This document shows, piece by piece, positions 11,001-21,152 of a DNA stretch of 64,000 bases. This stretch comes from Actinostola sp. cb2023. Its lineage: Eukaryota > Cnidaria > Anthozoa > Actiniaria > Actinostolidae. The position numbers and the translations under genes were made by a program. The notes beneath the pieces were generated by a model. The model was not told where the DNA came from. It ran no database searches and worked only from the letters and a program-made list of their open reading frames with translations. Position 1 is the first letter of the stretch. The number at the start of each line of letters is the position of its first letter. The DNA lies in the NCBI GenBank assembly GCA_033675265.1, contig JAUJYZ010000427.1:97861-161860 (forward strand), written 5' to 3'.

Positions 11001-14000
11001 GCGTGATATAGGCTAATAAGTCTTGCGACAAAATATAAATTAAGGGGGAATGTAAGACAAAAGCTATTTTTGCAAGAAAGTTAGGGATCTATTGTCAGCA
11101 TTCATTACTTGAGCTGCATATTTTTTGTAAATCTTTCTTTCATATCAACATAATTTACGTTCATATGAATATACGCCATTTTGCGTTTTACCGTCAGACC
11201 CTCAGATCTTTCAGTCATGTGGCAATTATTTGGATATTGCAATTATTTGATGTTTATTTTCGACATGTCTTACCCGCACTTTAAGGTGAATGTAGAGGTA
11301 GAAAGCATCACAAACATTAGGGCCCTATTGATAACAGTGTATTATATACACTGTGGACGTGGATAGTAATAATCTTTTTCACTGTCTTCATCCCATCACT
11401 AAAAAAAAATAATGAAAAAACGATTTAAAAATAACTAGACCCCTCGGGATATGTCACTCGTGCCCTGGTGGGAATTCTTTGGATACCAAATCTTTTGAAT
11501 TGGAATCCCTGTATATTCTATGTCAGGGGAGAAGTACGTAGAAAGCTACAAACAGAAGTATATATATGTGGTCATTTATATATAAACATTAATCTTTTAT
11601 CACTGTGTGGGACCCTATCAATCCAAAACCGTACGTAGAAAATAAAGTCAAAATCAAATCAAATGGGATTATAGGGCAAATGGCGTGGTATTTACACAAT
11701 GATTTTTCAACTGTCTACCCTTGTGTGTCTAGCTAGCGTAGTCAGAGCAAAAGCACCCTATATCATGGAGTCATGTACTACTGGATTGTCCGCACATGCG
11801 CATAACAGTAAGCACTGCTGCAAAGCCCTCATTGATTCTGTAATACGGATGGTAAGATTCATAGCATCTGCTTACTGCTTGTATGATATAGGCTCAATAA
11901 GTCCTTTGCGAGAAATATTAGATATGTACTTGAACCCACAAAAGCTGTATTACTCTCAAGAAAACTTTCTTAGTTATTTGTCATGTATTGTACACCAGCA
12001 GTACGTACATCCATGTGATAGTTGGTTGCACCATATTTTTGTAAATCTTTCTGTAGATATAAAAAAAAACAATCACCGTTCAACATGGAATATGTTAAAC
12101 ATTTTGCTCGTTTAATCTAGACTGTCATAACACCATTGGGGGAATTCTTGACACTGTATTATTTGCATTGGAATCTGGGGGGAATACTTCAATGTCACCT
12201 GAAATCAACATTCTCTCGGAAACACAATACCTCTGATGCTGTGCATTGCATAATAACAATCAACAATAATAGTAACTAAGATTTTTGATATTTATGCTTG
12301 GCTCTTCTATGATTGACTAAGATAATTATTACTGAATTCTGCCCTTCTCTCCTCATATCATAAGATACAGAAGTACAAAGGCAACAACATATTTTGGCAT
12401 GACATTAGATTTGTGTGTTTCATAGTATAACTTTGTCTATATAACATTGGTTCCCCCTCTTTTTTGTTTCATTATACCTTTGCAATTCGACCGTACTTGT
12501 GGTCTCTTCGTTATTTGCTCTCTGGGACAGCTCCCTCGCGAATGGAAGGGGTGGCGACCCTCTATTTGCTGGTCTCTTCGTTATTTGCTGCTACAACAGC
12601 TCCCTCACGAATGGAAGGGGTGGCGATCTCAAATTTGAAGATCTTCTCGTCTTCAACCCTCTTAACTTAACACTCCGACGAGTAAAAAGTGCAAGATTTT
12701 GCTCGTAGAATTCCACACGAATCGTTGAAGTCTTCTTCCACATGTCTAAAATCCAAAATGGCCGTCGTCTTGTTCGACTCCGTTAATGGCTAACCGCAAG
12801 GGATGCTGGATACCTTCTGTCGTTGTAAATTTCGTGGCAGCTACCGGTCTGGGTTCGAGTAATAAAGTGGTCATGCGTAGTGTTTTGGATTTCACAAAGT
12901 CCCACATTCGATGTGAGACAGATAAATGTTTGTATATAAACCCCAATACTTTAAAACATAATAGAGATACTAGGGTCTTGATCATGTGACCGGATATTGC
13001 ACAACTGACGCCAAATGGTTCCAATACATTTACACGTGAAATATACTAACCGGTATTTGGTCTCGATACCATGTGACCGGATATTGTTCAACTCATCGCC
13101 CAAAAAAAAAAATACGCGTTGGGTTTTATAACTCGTGCGGCCTACGGCCTGGGCACGAGTAATAATAACAGATTTATAGCTCTAAGCGGTTTACAATCAA
13201 GCTAATATACATAATACTGACATACTGATATAGTATACTGAAGAACATTTCTGAAACGTTTTTAGGGGTTTTTTTTCGTAATAAAAAACATGAAATAAAA
13301 ATTCACTTCAAACAAATCAAATACAATAACCATAATTTTTTTACCACTGTTATATTGATACGGTTCATGTCAAGTAAGATTGCCTGTTGTTTCCCATTTT
13401 GCTCTGAAAGTGAAATATAAGAGTTTTAAAAACATGCTATATCTGGAAATCTAGCTCGTGGGGTGGGGGTGGGGTCTCGGGGGGGGGGGGAGGGGCAGCA
13501 TTGTTCGATAAATCAAAATATCGAGGTCCAAATCCAAGGCACATACACCTTTTCGTAGTTTCCCAGAATGCTTCACGATTCTGCGCGCGCAAGCGAGGTC
13601 AGGGGATAAAAATATTTAGAATTGATCGTGTATGGGATACGTGTGACGTAGTGCCGTCAAAAATCTACAAAATGTTCGATCCTACTTTCAAAGTCTGTTA
13701 GTTTTTCTTCAAGTACTAGATGACATTTGTTTGTTTGTTTATAAGTTTCTTTGTATATTTCGAGAATTTTTCACCGATCTATGAAGTTTTGTAAAATGAC
13801 GGTTTGACGGTCACTCGCGACAGCTTTTGACGTCAGAAAAAGATTCTAAATATGACTTTCAAGTACTGAATTTCTTTTTCGAGAATTTGTATCATCTTTG
13901 TCTCTAAGCACACTTTTTTAAAAGTCTAAGTTTTCTACAGAATTTCTTCATTCTCTAAGATTTTTGATCTATCAGTTTTGCACCCTGACCTCGCTTGCGC

Positions 14001-17000
14001 GCAAAATCCTGAAGCATTCTGGGAAACTACGAAAAGGTCATTGTACATAAGACGAGGTTCTATACCTTCATTTCATTCCTTTACGCACTTTATTAACTTA
14101 CTTAGCGAAAACTAGTTTCGTTTTCTCAACCTCCTCAGTTCGCTAACGATATAATGCGTTGAACTACATAGCTGTGTGCGTGCGTAAATTCAAATACTTA
14201 GCGCGCGCACTACTGTGTTGCCGGGTAGAAAAAGATAGGTAAAGCATAATTATAAAAATAAAAATAAAAAAAATAAAAATAGTTTCACAACAACATTCTA
14301 GTTAAGGAAAACAGCATGAGGTACACGTGCATAGTTCCATTCTGTCTTGTTGTTCATTAGTCTGTCCGGTCTCTCTCTATTTATTCTCACAGATTCAGTG
14401 ATCTGTCGAAGCATTGGATCACCATGAAAAACACCAGTCACACTCATTTTAAAATCTGGTATAGTGCCTTGGTGTTTCTCATGGGTGTGTCTCCTCAGTG
14501 TAGAGTGTTCGCTTCCTGAGTCCATCGCATTTAAATGTTCTTTCCCACGTATATACGCACTTCTCGCTGTTTCCCCAATGTATTTCTCGCCACAGTCTGT
14601 GCACTTGATCTCATAAGTGACGCCTGTCACTTTACACGAGCCTTTTCCTCCCGTCTTACACACCAAGCATTCTTCGCGTTCACATGACTTTTCTTTAAAT
14701 GGCTTGGACTTTTGTAGCATGCTCTTAACATTCACCCCGGCGTTCTCCACCACCTTGATCTTAAGGCCTGATTCTTTAATATCACGTTCTAATATTTTCT
14801 TGAGTGTACCATCAGGCGTCGCCGGTACGAATATAACACTTGAATATCCTCCTTTGTTGTACCACGTTCTCTTTTTCACTTGCTTCTCCCTTTCTCTCTC
14901 TACCCTGTTCCATTCCTTTGGTCTGTACATAGGTCTTACTCCTTCATCCAATGCTGTTATCTTCTCGTAGGCTTTCAGAAAACGAAACTAGTTTTCGCTA
15001 AGTAAGTTAATAAAGTGCGTAAAGGAATGAAATGAAGGTATAGAACCTCGTCTTATGTACTATGACATTTACAAAGTCCTTTGGAGTCTCAGCAAAAGAA
15101 ATATCAGATACGAAAAGGTCCATATCGGTATATTTCGGGTTAGAGACAGTTAGAAAATACACGCGCGGTCAGGTTCGAGAAAAACGGCGAAGAATGCGAT
15201 GTATTTTTCACAAAACTCAGCGTCGTTGACCTAGTCCAGCGGCGTTAATTCGGGACCCGGCGTTTAATTGAGAAAATACGGTATTCTCAGCAGGATAAAA
15301 GAAAGACTGAGAAAGGAGAGAAATACAGGAAAGAATCGAAAAGGAAAAGCAAGAAAAGAAATGAGCAGAAAAAGATACTGAAAAGAAATGAGCAGATGAA
15401 GTTGTCAAGTCTTATCACCATAACTTTCAGATTTTAGAACCGTTGAAAATAAAACTAATTTTTATGTCAAAAATGTCAAAACGGCAAAAAAACAAAAACA
15501 AATTGAACTCAAACTGACTGCATTTTGCGTTATTACGTAATTGTACATAATTCTTGTGTTGTGTCTGTGTCATTTAAACATTGAACTCTTTTTTCCTGTA
15601 CGGCAAACGCCGTAAATCATGTACACACGCGATCTATAATCTTAAAGCTGATGTGGCAGAAAAGCAAATATTTCTCCAATCGATCATTTTCAATCATTTT
15701 TATGGTATGTTTCATTCCTTTCGCTCTTATGAAAAATTCTTGAGGTCAAAGGAATCGTAAAAATGTACCAAGCGGACATCAAACATTTAACAAGTAAATT
15801 CATTGAAAACGAAATCGAAGCCCTTCATCTGGCAGACATAAACATCTCTCGTCACGATGCGTCATTGTCAGGTCTCTCCTCACGCAACTGACATTGTCCT
15901 TTTCAAAGCCCGAGTGTACGCTCATTGAGCGTCTTGTTCTTTAGAATCGGTCTTATAACGGTACCCTCTTTCCCTAACATTTCTCGTTATAGTCCAGCGG
16001 CGTTAATTAAATCCGTTTAATTATAACATACTCCTGTCAGGATAAAAGAAATCGTTGGAGAGAAAACAGGTTTTTCGAAAAGAAAACCTCTCGAAATAGC
16101 CCATCGAAACGTTGAGCAGAAAATTCAAACCACCAAACTTTCGCGACCTAAAACTATTTTTAATCAAAATTACCTCAAAACAAAAACACCTCTAACATCT
16201 CACTCCATTTTGCGTTACCGGTTCGTTACATACGCTGTGTTTTCAAAACATTTGACAAGGCATTTCCTTAGGCATCACTATAAACGGCCTCAATCATTAC
16301 ACATTCCATTCAACTGGAGAAGCCCGCCTCATAAAGTCCCACATCACTTGCAATTCTAAAAACGTGATATACATGGTACAATGTAACCGCTGCCATTTAC
16401 AATACATCGGAGAAACCAAACGACGAACAGATTTAATGAACACAGACGACTATTAAATCGACACACCTAACCGTTAAATCCAATCCCACTTCCGTTTCTG
16501 AAAATTTTCTTTCTAATCCTAACTACTCTGCAAATGATTTGCAACTAATCCCCCTAGAACTTATTTCTTCGCCGAGGGACTCGATACGTAAAGCCATGCC
16601 AGAGAAGCTCACCTTATAGATAAAGGGAAAACCCCTTGAACCATTAGGTCTTAATAAACGTGATGAACTGTAGTTTCTTATCTTTATTAAATCTATGTTG
16701 TAATGTTTTTACGTCATCTATATCATCTAATGTTTCGGCTCATTGTGTAATAGCTATATAGTACCATTCAGTGTAAATCTCTCCATAACCTGAAGAAGGC
16801 TAGTCTGGCTAGCCGAAATATAGTTACCAAAAAATATATACGTTGTTTTGGTCTTTGCTAAGTCCTTGGACTACTTGCTTCATTTAAATTAAATGGCCCT
16901 CGGTGAATTGTATTGTACACAATACGAAATTATTGAAGTTGTCATTACACTTTGTACACTCTCCATTAAATCAGAACGAAAACTTTTCCAACTCACCAAA

Positions 17001-17185
17001 GATATATGAAAACTGTTTTTACTTTAAACCACACAACGAAATTCGGCTGCTGTAAATTCAAACCAGTTTCAAGAGCCATAAGTACGTTACTAACCTAGAG
17101 ATGTATTCTTGGCTGATGTCAGAACAATCATCACTACAACCATCAATAAAAGCAGTCTAAACGCCTTCCAATGATTAGACTGCAT
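8030..17185 (-). CDS. Small single-pass type I membrane protein, three exons
   Basis: Three exons join in perfect phase: 17095-17185, 9293-9518 and 8030-8156. All use GT-AG signals (donors GTTAGT and GTAAGT; acceptors TTTAG and GCAG). The product is 147 residues. Residues 1-25 form a signal peptide (MQSNHWKAF then LLLLMVVVMIVLTSA). A short outer part of about 55 residues has two glycosylation sequons (N27, N49). Residues about 83-106 form one membrane helix (LLTMMGAFVGVIVLTAIIVI). A 40-residue polar tail with an EEEE run ends in NPGAKE. No cysteine-rich or known adhesion domain is present, and I do not recognise the family. Introns are about 7.6 and 1.1 kb, both packed with repeats. Matching phases and clean topology argue for a real host gene; transcript support is the missing evidence. 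Confidence 0.7.
8163..8605. mobile_element. MITE-like inverted repeat carrying a GCGGT microsatellite
   Basis: The words 'agagagtcgttttcgta' then 'gtgggaa' on the left recur inverted on the right, near 8583-8612, forming arms of about 25-30 bp. Related end words appear near 9200-9225 and 38760-38800, so this is a dispersed family. The interior is almost entirely a GCGGT pentanucleotide array. It lies in intron 2 of the small membrane-protein gene. Confidence 0.55.
8214..8455. repeat. GCGGT pentanucleotide microsatellite
   Basis: About 48 units of GCGGT run almost without break, with a few unit deletions (GGTCGGT) and single substitutions. The strand is strongly G-rich. Reading frames on both strands through it are artefacts of the repeat. 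Confidence 0.97.
8732..8765 (+). ncRNA. Hammerhead-like hairpin, copy 1
   Basis: CTGATGA is followed by a 7-bp stem (GGTCTTT with AAAGACC, loop GGTC) and then GAAACGTC. This resembles the hammerhead core CUGANGA, stem II, GAAA. An extra A between the core and the stem, and the lack of a clear stem III, mean self-cleavage cannot be claimed. Copies with different but still paired stems lie at 16790, 30394 and (minus strand) 56103. Such motifs are known from Penelope-like elements. Confidence 0.5.
8834..9073. repeat. Inverted repeat, about 70-bp arms
   Basis: The left arm (8834-8912) and right arm (9004-9073) are near-perfect reverse complements, sharing 'gcatttgctcagccttag' and 'ccagtttcgagttgttta'. 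The spacer of about 90 bp is AT-rich. It lies in intron 2 of the small membrane-protein gene, just downstream of hairpin copy 1, and may be a foldback element or a terminal structure of the same Penelope-like unit. Confidence 0.75.
9575..9940. repeat. TATTA and CATT simple repeats
   Basis: An AT-only stretch of ATTAT words (9575-9715) is followed by an imperfect CATT/ATTC array (9720-9915). Both are simple-sequence DNA within intron 1 of the small membrane-protein gene. Confidence 0.85.
10190..11012. repeat. 92-bp minisatellite, about nine copies
   Basis: Copies of a 92-bp unit containing 'tcttacccttcactgaatgt' and 'gaccctgggatatgtcagtc' start at about 10201, 10293, 10385, 10477, 10569, 10655, 10751, 10843 and 10929. 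One copy has lost 6 bp, and the last is diverged. Fragments of the unit continue to about 11560, mixed with pieces of the 2A-OTU repeat. Confidence 0.95.
11450..12370 (-). pseudogene. Inverted degenerate copy of the 2A-OTU repeat
   Basis: Read on the minus strand, this block repeats the content of 5340-6400: the hydrophobic leader region, SGDIEV, a degraded 2A end (no NPGP), SNANN-like codons and fragments of the OTU region around 11800-12020. Stops and indels are frequent. It sits in intron 1 of the small membrane-protein gene. Comparison with the other copy gives an internal check of which parts are conserved. Confidence 0.7.
12499..12650. repeat. Two-copy tandem duplication
   Basis: A unit of about 75 bp containing 'tggtctcttcgttatttgct' and 'cgaatggaaggggtggcga' is repeated twice in direct orientation. 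No gene is attached to it. Confidence 0.8.
12780..13165. repeat. Dispersed repeat ending in an ACTCGTGC hairpin
   Basis: The stretch shares 'agataaatgtttgtatata' and neighbouring words with 6160-6260, and ends with a hairpin of ACTCGTGC...GCACGAGT type at about 13129-13159. It belongs with the hairpin-ended repeats at 2238, 17547, 23650, 26265, 29779 and 32257. Confidence 0.55.
13547..14038. mobile_element. MITE family F, copy 1
   Basis: Terminal inverted repeats of about 55-60 bp begin ACCTTTTCGTAGTTTCCCAG and contain 'gcgcaagcgaggtcaggg'. The interior has the shared word 'aatatttagaattgatcgtg'. Further copies are at 32613-32938 and 35784-36095, the last inside an ALDH9A1 intron. No coding capacity is present. 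Confidence 0.85.
14043..15060 (-). mobile_element. Penelope-like element between 84-bp inverted repeats
   Basis: The arms 14043-14126 and 14977-15060 appear identical over 84 bp in inverted orientation and start 'gtacataagacgaggttc'. Between them lies the GIY-YIG end of a Penelope-like protein. Such elements often carry flanking terminal repeats in direct or inverted orientation. The polymerase part is missing, so the copy is truncated. It abuts the right end of MITE family F copy 1. Confidence 0.75.
14298..14951 (-). pseudogene. Penelope-like GIY-YIG endonuclease domain, truncated
   Basis: The 217-residue frame holds a Cys-rich linker (CEREECLVCKTGGKGSC) and then a GIY-YIG nuclease core (VTYEIKCTDC, KYIGETARSAYIRGKEH) followed by the H-x3-H region. 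This is the C-terminal domain of Penelope-like retroelement proteins, where the nuclease nicks target DNA for reverse transcription. The reverse transcriptase that should precede it is absent. The frame is open, so the loss may be recent. It is not a host gene by context, lying between the inverted arms in an intron. Confidence 0.8.
15840..15950 (+). repeat. Copy of the TGAGCGT-hairpin repeat
   Basis: The segment 'gtcaggtctctcctcacgca' through 'acgctcattgagcgtcttgt' is the reverse complement of 1338-1440 and matches 26905-27083 and 28815-28930 directly. It is non-coding. Confidence 0.7.
16270..16680 (+). pseudogene. Second Penelope-like GIY-YIG remnant
   Basis: Translation gives SHITCNSKNVIYMVQC, then NRCHLQYIGETKRRTD, the typical start of the GIY-YIG nuclease. 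It is followed in other frames by the C-terminal conserved tail (LQLIPLELISSPRDSIRKA and LNKRDEL before a stop near 16673). At least two frame breaks are present. The hammerhead-like hairpin at 16790 lies about 120 bp downstream of the stop, which places the hairpin in the element's 3' region. Confidence 0.75.
16790..16821 (+). ncRNA. Hammerhead-like hairpin, copy 2
   Basis: CTGAAGA is followed by a 6-bp stem (GGCTAG with CTAGCC) and GAAATATAG. Compared with copy 1 the stem bases differ but still pair, which is covariation. The position just downstream of a GIY-YIG remnant links the motif to Penelope-like elements. Confidence 0.55.
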
Positions 17186-17640
17186 GGCTGAAAATTGTTT
17201 GTAGTGCTCTGATAGTAAAGCGGTATTCAGTTCAGTTCTGTTCTTGTTGTTCAGGATGATTTAGAGAAGGAATGTCGGCATCGTGTTAGTGTAATTAAAT
17301 ATTAATGAGATTAAAGTATTCATGAATTTACGTCATGTCATGTCATCGCAAACACGTCATGTTTCCAATCTCGTCCCCAGAGCCTGCGTTACTTTCGGCC
17401 AGCGGCGAAAAAAGTAACGCAGGCTCTTGGGTAAGAGATTGGTCATGTTTCGTACGTAGTAGTTCTTGAAAAACGCAGTCATCAACAGAAATTTAAAATG
17501 AGAAAATTAAATTGACGGTCACGCAATTGAAAACGCAAACCTTTTTACTCGGGCACTTCCGGAGGAAGCCCGAGTTATAAAATGGGCTTTCCTTTTATTT
17601 TTCGTAGGCCACAAAATGTGAAGTATGTGATCGTATCGGC
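17186..17640. other. Upstream region of the small membrane-protein gene
   Basis: The part next to the start codon may hold the promoter and 5' UTR, but no core element is clear. A hairpin at about 17388-17433 has arms 'agcctgcgttacttt' and its complement. A hairpin-ended repeat starts at 17547 (ACTCGGGC...GCCCGAGT) and shares its following 90 bp with 32257-32365. Confidence 0.45.
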
Positions 17641-17641
17641 A

Positions 17642-17750
17642 TCCAGATTGAGAAAAAGAAAAGCAGAAACATTCGTCTCATCTTCTTTCTTCCTAAGATG
17701 AAAATTACAGTCATCCTGATCCATTTCAACATGTTCCCACTGAACGTCTA
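17642..17750 (-). pseudogene. Captured fragment of the GT31 gene start
   Basis: About 105 bp match the GT31 gene at about 31740-31850, with shared stretches such as 'cgaaaagcagaaacattcgt'-like sequence and 'aagatgaaaattacag' followed by 'catcctgatccatttcaaca'. On the minus strand this covers the codons for the start and membrane anchor of the enzyme. Similarity ends on both sides. It directly follows a hairpin-ended repeat, also found 400 bp upstream of the intact gene. This looks like a gene fragment copied by a mobile element; it cannot encode a working enzyme. Confidence 0.75.
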
Positions 17751-18758
17751 AGTTGATTCTTTCTCTCCTCTCAGACGAAACAGTATTTTTTTCTGGCCCA
17801 AAGGATGACAGGAGTCAGCAGAGGATTTGATTTCCGCTCCATAAGAACCTGGAAACTTCCGGGTCAAAATGCCACTTTTCGCGGTCAAAATCGAATCAAA
17901 CCTTGGACACTTCTAAAGTGATAGATGAACTAATTAAACATATCGATATTCTGTGGCCATTGCTTCAGCCAAAGCGGAGAAATCGTATTATATTTACCGA
18001 ATATAGAACTCCCTATGCAAGGCCAAGTGGTCAGTTAGCCAAGAGGCCAAGCAGCAACGAAATTAAACCGCTTAGGAGCCCGGCCTCGTTCTGGCGAAAC
18101 GAAACATGAACGTACCTGATTCAGCTGAGAAGTGAGATTTTGATATTCGAACAGTAAAACGTTTATGCTTCGTTTTGCTAGAACGAAGGCTCCTGAAGGA
18201 GGCACCGCTGATACCGCGTCCAAAAACTTTTTTTTTAATACCACAATATACCGCAAAGAAATTTGAATTTCACCGAAATCGCCATTATTATATTATATTA
18301 TTATTATTATTATATTATATTATTATTAAATACCGCATACCGCAGACCAGCACGATACCGTAATACCGCATCTTGGAATAAAAAATATCGTAATATCGCA
18401 CAAACAATCGACGGATACCGCAATACCGCGAGGCCACACGTCCCCGTGAAGTCCGCGGTAAATATAATTTGGCGGCAAAGGCTACAGAATATCGACATTT
18501 TTTAGTTCATCTATAAACCGGCTTTATAGAAGCTGTCCGATCGAGGTACGTTTCATGCGATCCGGCGGAACCTAATCAATCGAACGTTCGATTTCATCGA
18601 ATCCAAGATTGCATTCGATTGCATTCGGTAATCGAATGAAATCGAATTCACACTGAAAAAATTGGAGCCAGTCGAACAGTCAATCGATTGAACGTTCGAT
18701 TGTGAGCCACTACTGGAATTGATTAAGCAAAACACGGCACGTAAAATTTGTCCAAATC
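17751..18758. other. No gene seen
   Basis: Includes an AT/TTA microsatellite (18285-18330) and short words 'taccgcataccgca' repeated at 18330-18430. Two short reading frames lack recognisable features. Confidence 0.4.
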
Positions 18759-18762
18759 TTAA

Positions 18763-19211
18763 AGTGCCTATCACCCCTATGAGGATGTTTTAAAAATCTA
18801 TTCAATATATGCTGAATAGTTAGTGGGTTCAGTATTTTGTGATTTGAACCTTGCGTTTATGAGTTATAGAGGTTTGAAATCTCATTATGCAAATTTGATG
18901 ACGTCTACTAAGGAATCATTTATTATACAAAACGCCCTTGTGCTGATTATTGACATTTGAAAACTTACAGAATATTTTCACAGACTTTATAAATGATTTT
19001 ATAACTTTTTTGCCCATTTCAAAATATAAGTTCTTCTTGAAAAAGTCTAAATAAATTATGGCAAATTCCTTAGTAGACGTCATCAAATTTGCATATTGAG
19101 ATTTCAAACCTCTATAACTCAAGGTTCAAATCACAAAATACTGAACCCACGAACTATTCAGCATATATTGAATATATTTTTTAGAACAATCTCATAGGGG
19201 TTAGTTGCACT
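18763..19211. mobile_element. Foldback MITE with TTAA duplications
   Basis: TTAA flanks both ends (18759-18762 and 19212-19215). The arms of about 145 bp begin AGTGC and share ACCCCTATGAG, 'aatatatgctgaatagtt' and 'gggttcagtattttgtgatt'. The TTAA target and AGTGC end match the THAP-encoding element at 40686-42483, so it may be mobilised by the same Kolobok-type transposase. It has no coding capacity. Confidence 0.85.
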
Positions 19212-19242
19212 TTAAATTCTCTCAAACAGTGCCATTATAATG

Positions 19243-19577
19243 CACTAGTCAATTCCAAGAGTGCTTACCCCCTCCCCCCCGGGTATACCACCCCGGGCAT
19301 TTGACCGTAGTTACGTTCCGCAGTCCTCATCTAATTTGAATATTGCCGTAAACAGCGCTAGAGGAGCTGAAAAAGCAAAAGCTACTAGGCAGAGAGAAAA
19401 AAAAGATGCGGTTTAATACATTTGATATAAATATATGTTTTGTTGGGCATTATAACTAAAAGAATGTCGACCTGTGTTGGCTCAGTTTAAAATTAGTACT
19501 TTTGAGTGCAATCCGAGATTTGCCTAGTCTCCTTCGCAGGGATCCCGGGCACTCTTGGAATTGACTGGTGCATAAGT
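19243..19577. mobile_element. MITE with AGTCAATTCCAAGAGTGC ends
   Basis: Terminal inverted repeats of about 24 bp (AGTCAATTCCAAGAGTGC) lie at 19247-19264 and 19547-19575. The interior holds a C-rich run and no gene. Confidence 0.7.
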
Positions 19578-19859
19578 GCCATTAATATAAGTTAGGCTAG
19601 ACTTTAGAATACTCTGTCACATTATTTGCATAACAATAGAATCTGGAAGAATCTATTGTATTATTCGTCGTTCTCAAAGAGTGCCGCTACTAGCCGGCTT
19701 GATATAGTGACGGCCGGGGTATTCTAAAATTGCTCCTGAAGGAAAAGGAATCGTAAAAATCGTACTTCCAAACTTCATCAAAGCAAATAGGCCGTCATCA
19801 ACGCTACGGACTGAGCAAGGTCAATGTACGAAATTCGATAACTTCGACCACTTTTATTT

Positions 19860-20030
19860 GATCGATTTTCCTCAACGTCGGCCGGGTCGCGGTAAAACGA
19901 GGAAACGGAAAAGCGGAATGCGGAAAGTCGGTAAAACGCGGAAAGCGGAAAGTCGGCAAAATGCGGAAAGCGGAAAGTCGGTAAAACGCGGAAAGCGAAA
20001 AAAATCCCTAGTATTGTTATATATATATTA
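19860..20030. repeat. Minisatellite arm, inverted partner of 21598-21885
   Basis: Units of about 27 bp built on 'gcggaaagtcggtaaaac' run on the plus strand here. The same units, reverse-complemented, form the longer array at 21598-21885. Shared edge words ('aacgtcggccgggtcgcggt' and 'aatccctagta') show that both blocks are ends of one inverted structure with about 1.6 kb between. Confidence 0.8.
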
Positions 20031-20039
20031 TAACAATAG

Positions 20040-21150
20040 TTGATGTCGCGGGCGTAAATATGTTTTTGGCCCGAGTCAGGCTCATTTTGGTCCGAGCCTC
20101 CGGGCACTGATTGGTCAACAGATCAAGGTAGTTTCTGTTTACAGATACCTGAGAATCGGATTGTTTTACTATTATTATTATTGTTAGCACATATGCATGC
20201 TTTTGGTAGGCCAACCTCCCTATGACTTGGTTGTGGTGTCAAGGGTGCCAAAGACCCTTCTTCGACAATTCCGGACAAAGGCAGTCAAGGGGCGGACTGA
20301 AATGTCTATTTCCATGCCCTTCAGTCCTGCATGAAACAGAAACAGCCGGCATATTTTGCCGGGGTTTGAAGCGGTAGCCTACGATTTCCGTTTCAAGTGG
20401 AAATGCTAATTAATCAAAGCCATGAACACTACCTTGACTTGAAAAGGAATTTGGCTTGTGTTTTAAGATTTAGATATATTGTTTTCACCACCTCCCCCAT
20501 TTTGGATATGTTGAATCTTAGTAGATCACTTTGACCTTCCATAATTCCACTCGATTCTGTACATGTATTTGTGACATATATTTTGTAAATACTTTGGATA
20601 TATCGATGCTACAACTCCATGCAGTAAATTAGAATAAAGATTCGTGAATTCCAAATAGATCGAATATGCGAATTAGCTTGGTCGATTTATATATGTTGAA
20701 TAGCCCATGAGAGCGAGTCGACGTGCGACGACACCGGCGCTCGGCTCCGCAAAATATAAAAATATTTTAAGGTGTTTTTTCTTTTCTGCTTCGTAACTAT
20801 CTATTTAGATTTTGTAAAATATTTAGTTTTATGAACATCCTCAGAACCCGCGTCATGTTGTATTTCGTTCGTCGTATAGTCTCACTCTCATGTTTCATTT
20901 AGGCACCACACATACGTACGACAACTCGGAAATAGGCCAATCTCATACCCTCTCGTACGCGTAGTCACTCGGCCGTCTCGGCTGGAGATTTACCTGGCCT
21001 ACATTATGACTGCGAATATTAATTTTCCTGTTCCTGTGTCAGTACTGTATAATTAATTACATTGCATGCAACATTTTCATTCCAAATGTGTAGAATTTTA
21101 TAATTACATTAACTACGTGTTCCAGGTTTGTTAACACCTGTACATTAAAG
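20040..21150. other. No gene seen
   Basis: The sequence between the two minisatellite arms has no domain-bearing frame. It could be the interior of a foldback element. Confidence 0.4.
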
Positions 21151-21152
21151 TG

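Noticed and set aside
10190..11012. Possible CRISPR-like array.
   Set aside because: Units are directly adjacent 92-bp copies with no unique spacers, in a eukaryotic genome; it is a minisatellite.
12840..12860. GGTTCGAGT word resembling a tRNA T-arm or SINE B box.
   Set aside because: No A box, cloverleaf or matching acceptor stem could be found nearby.
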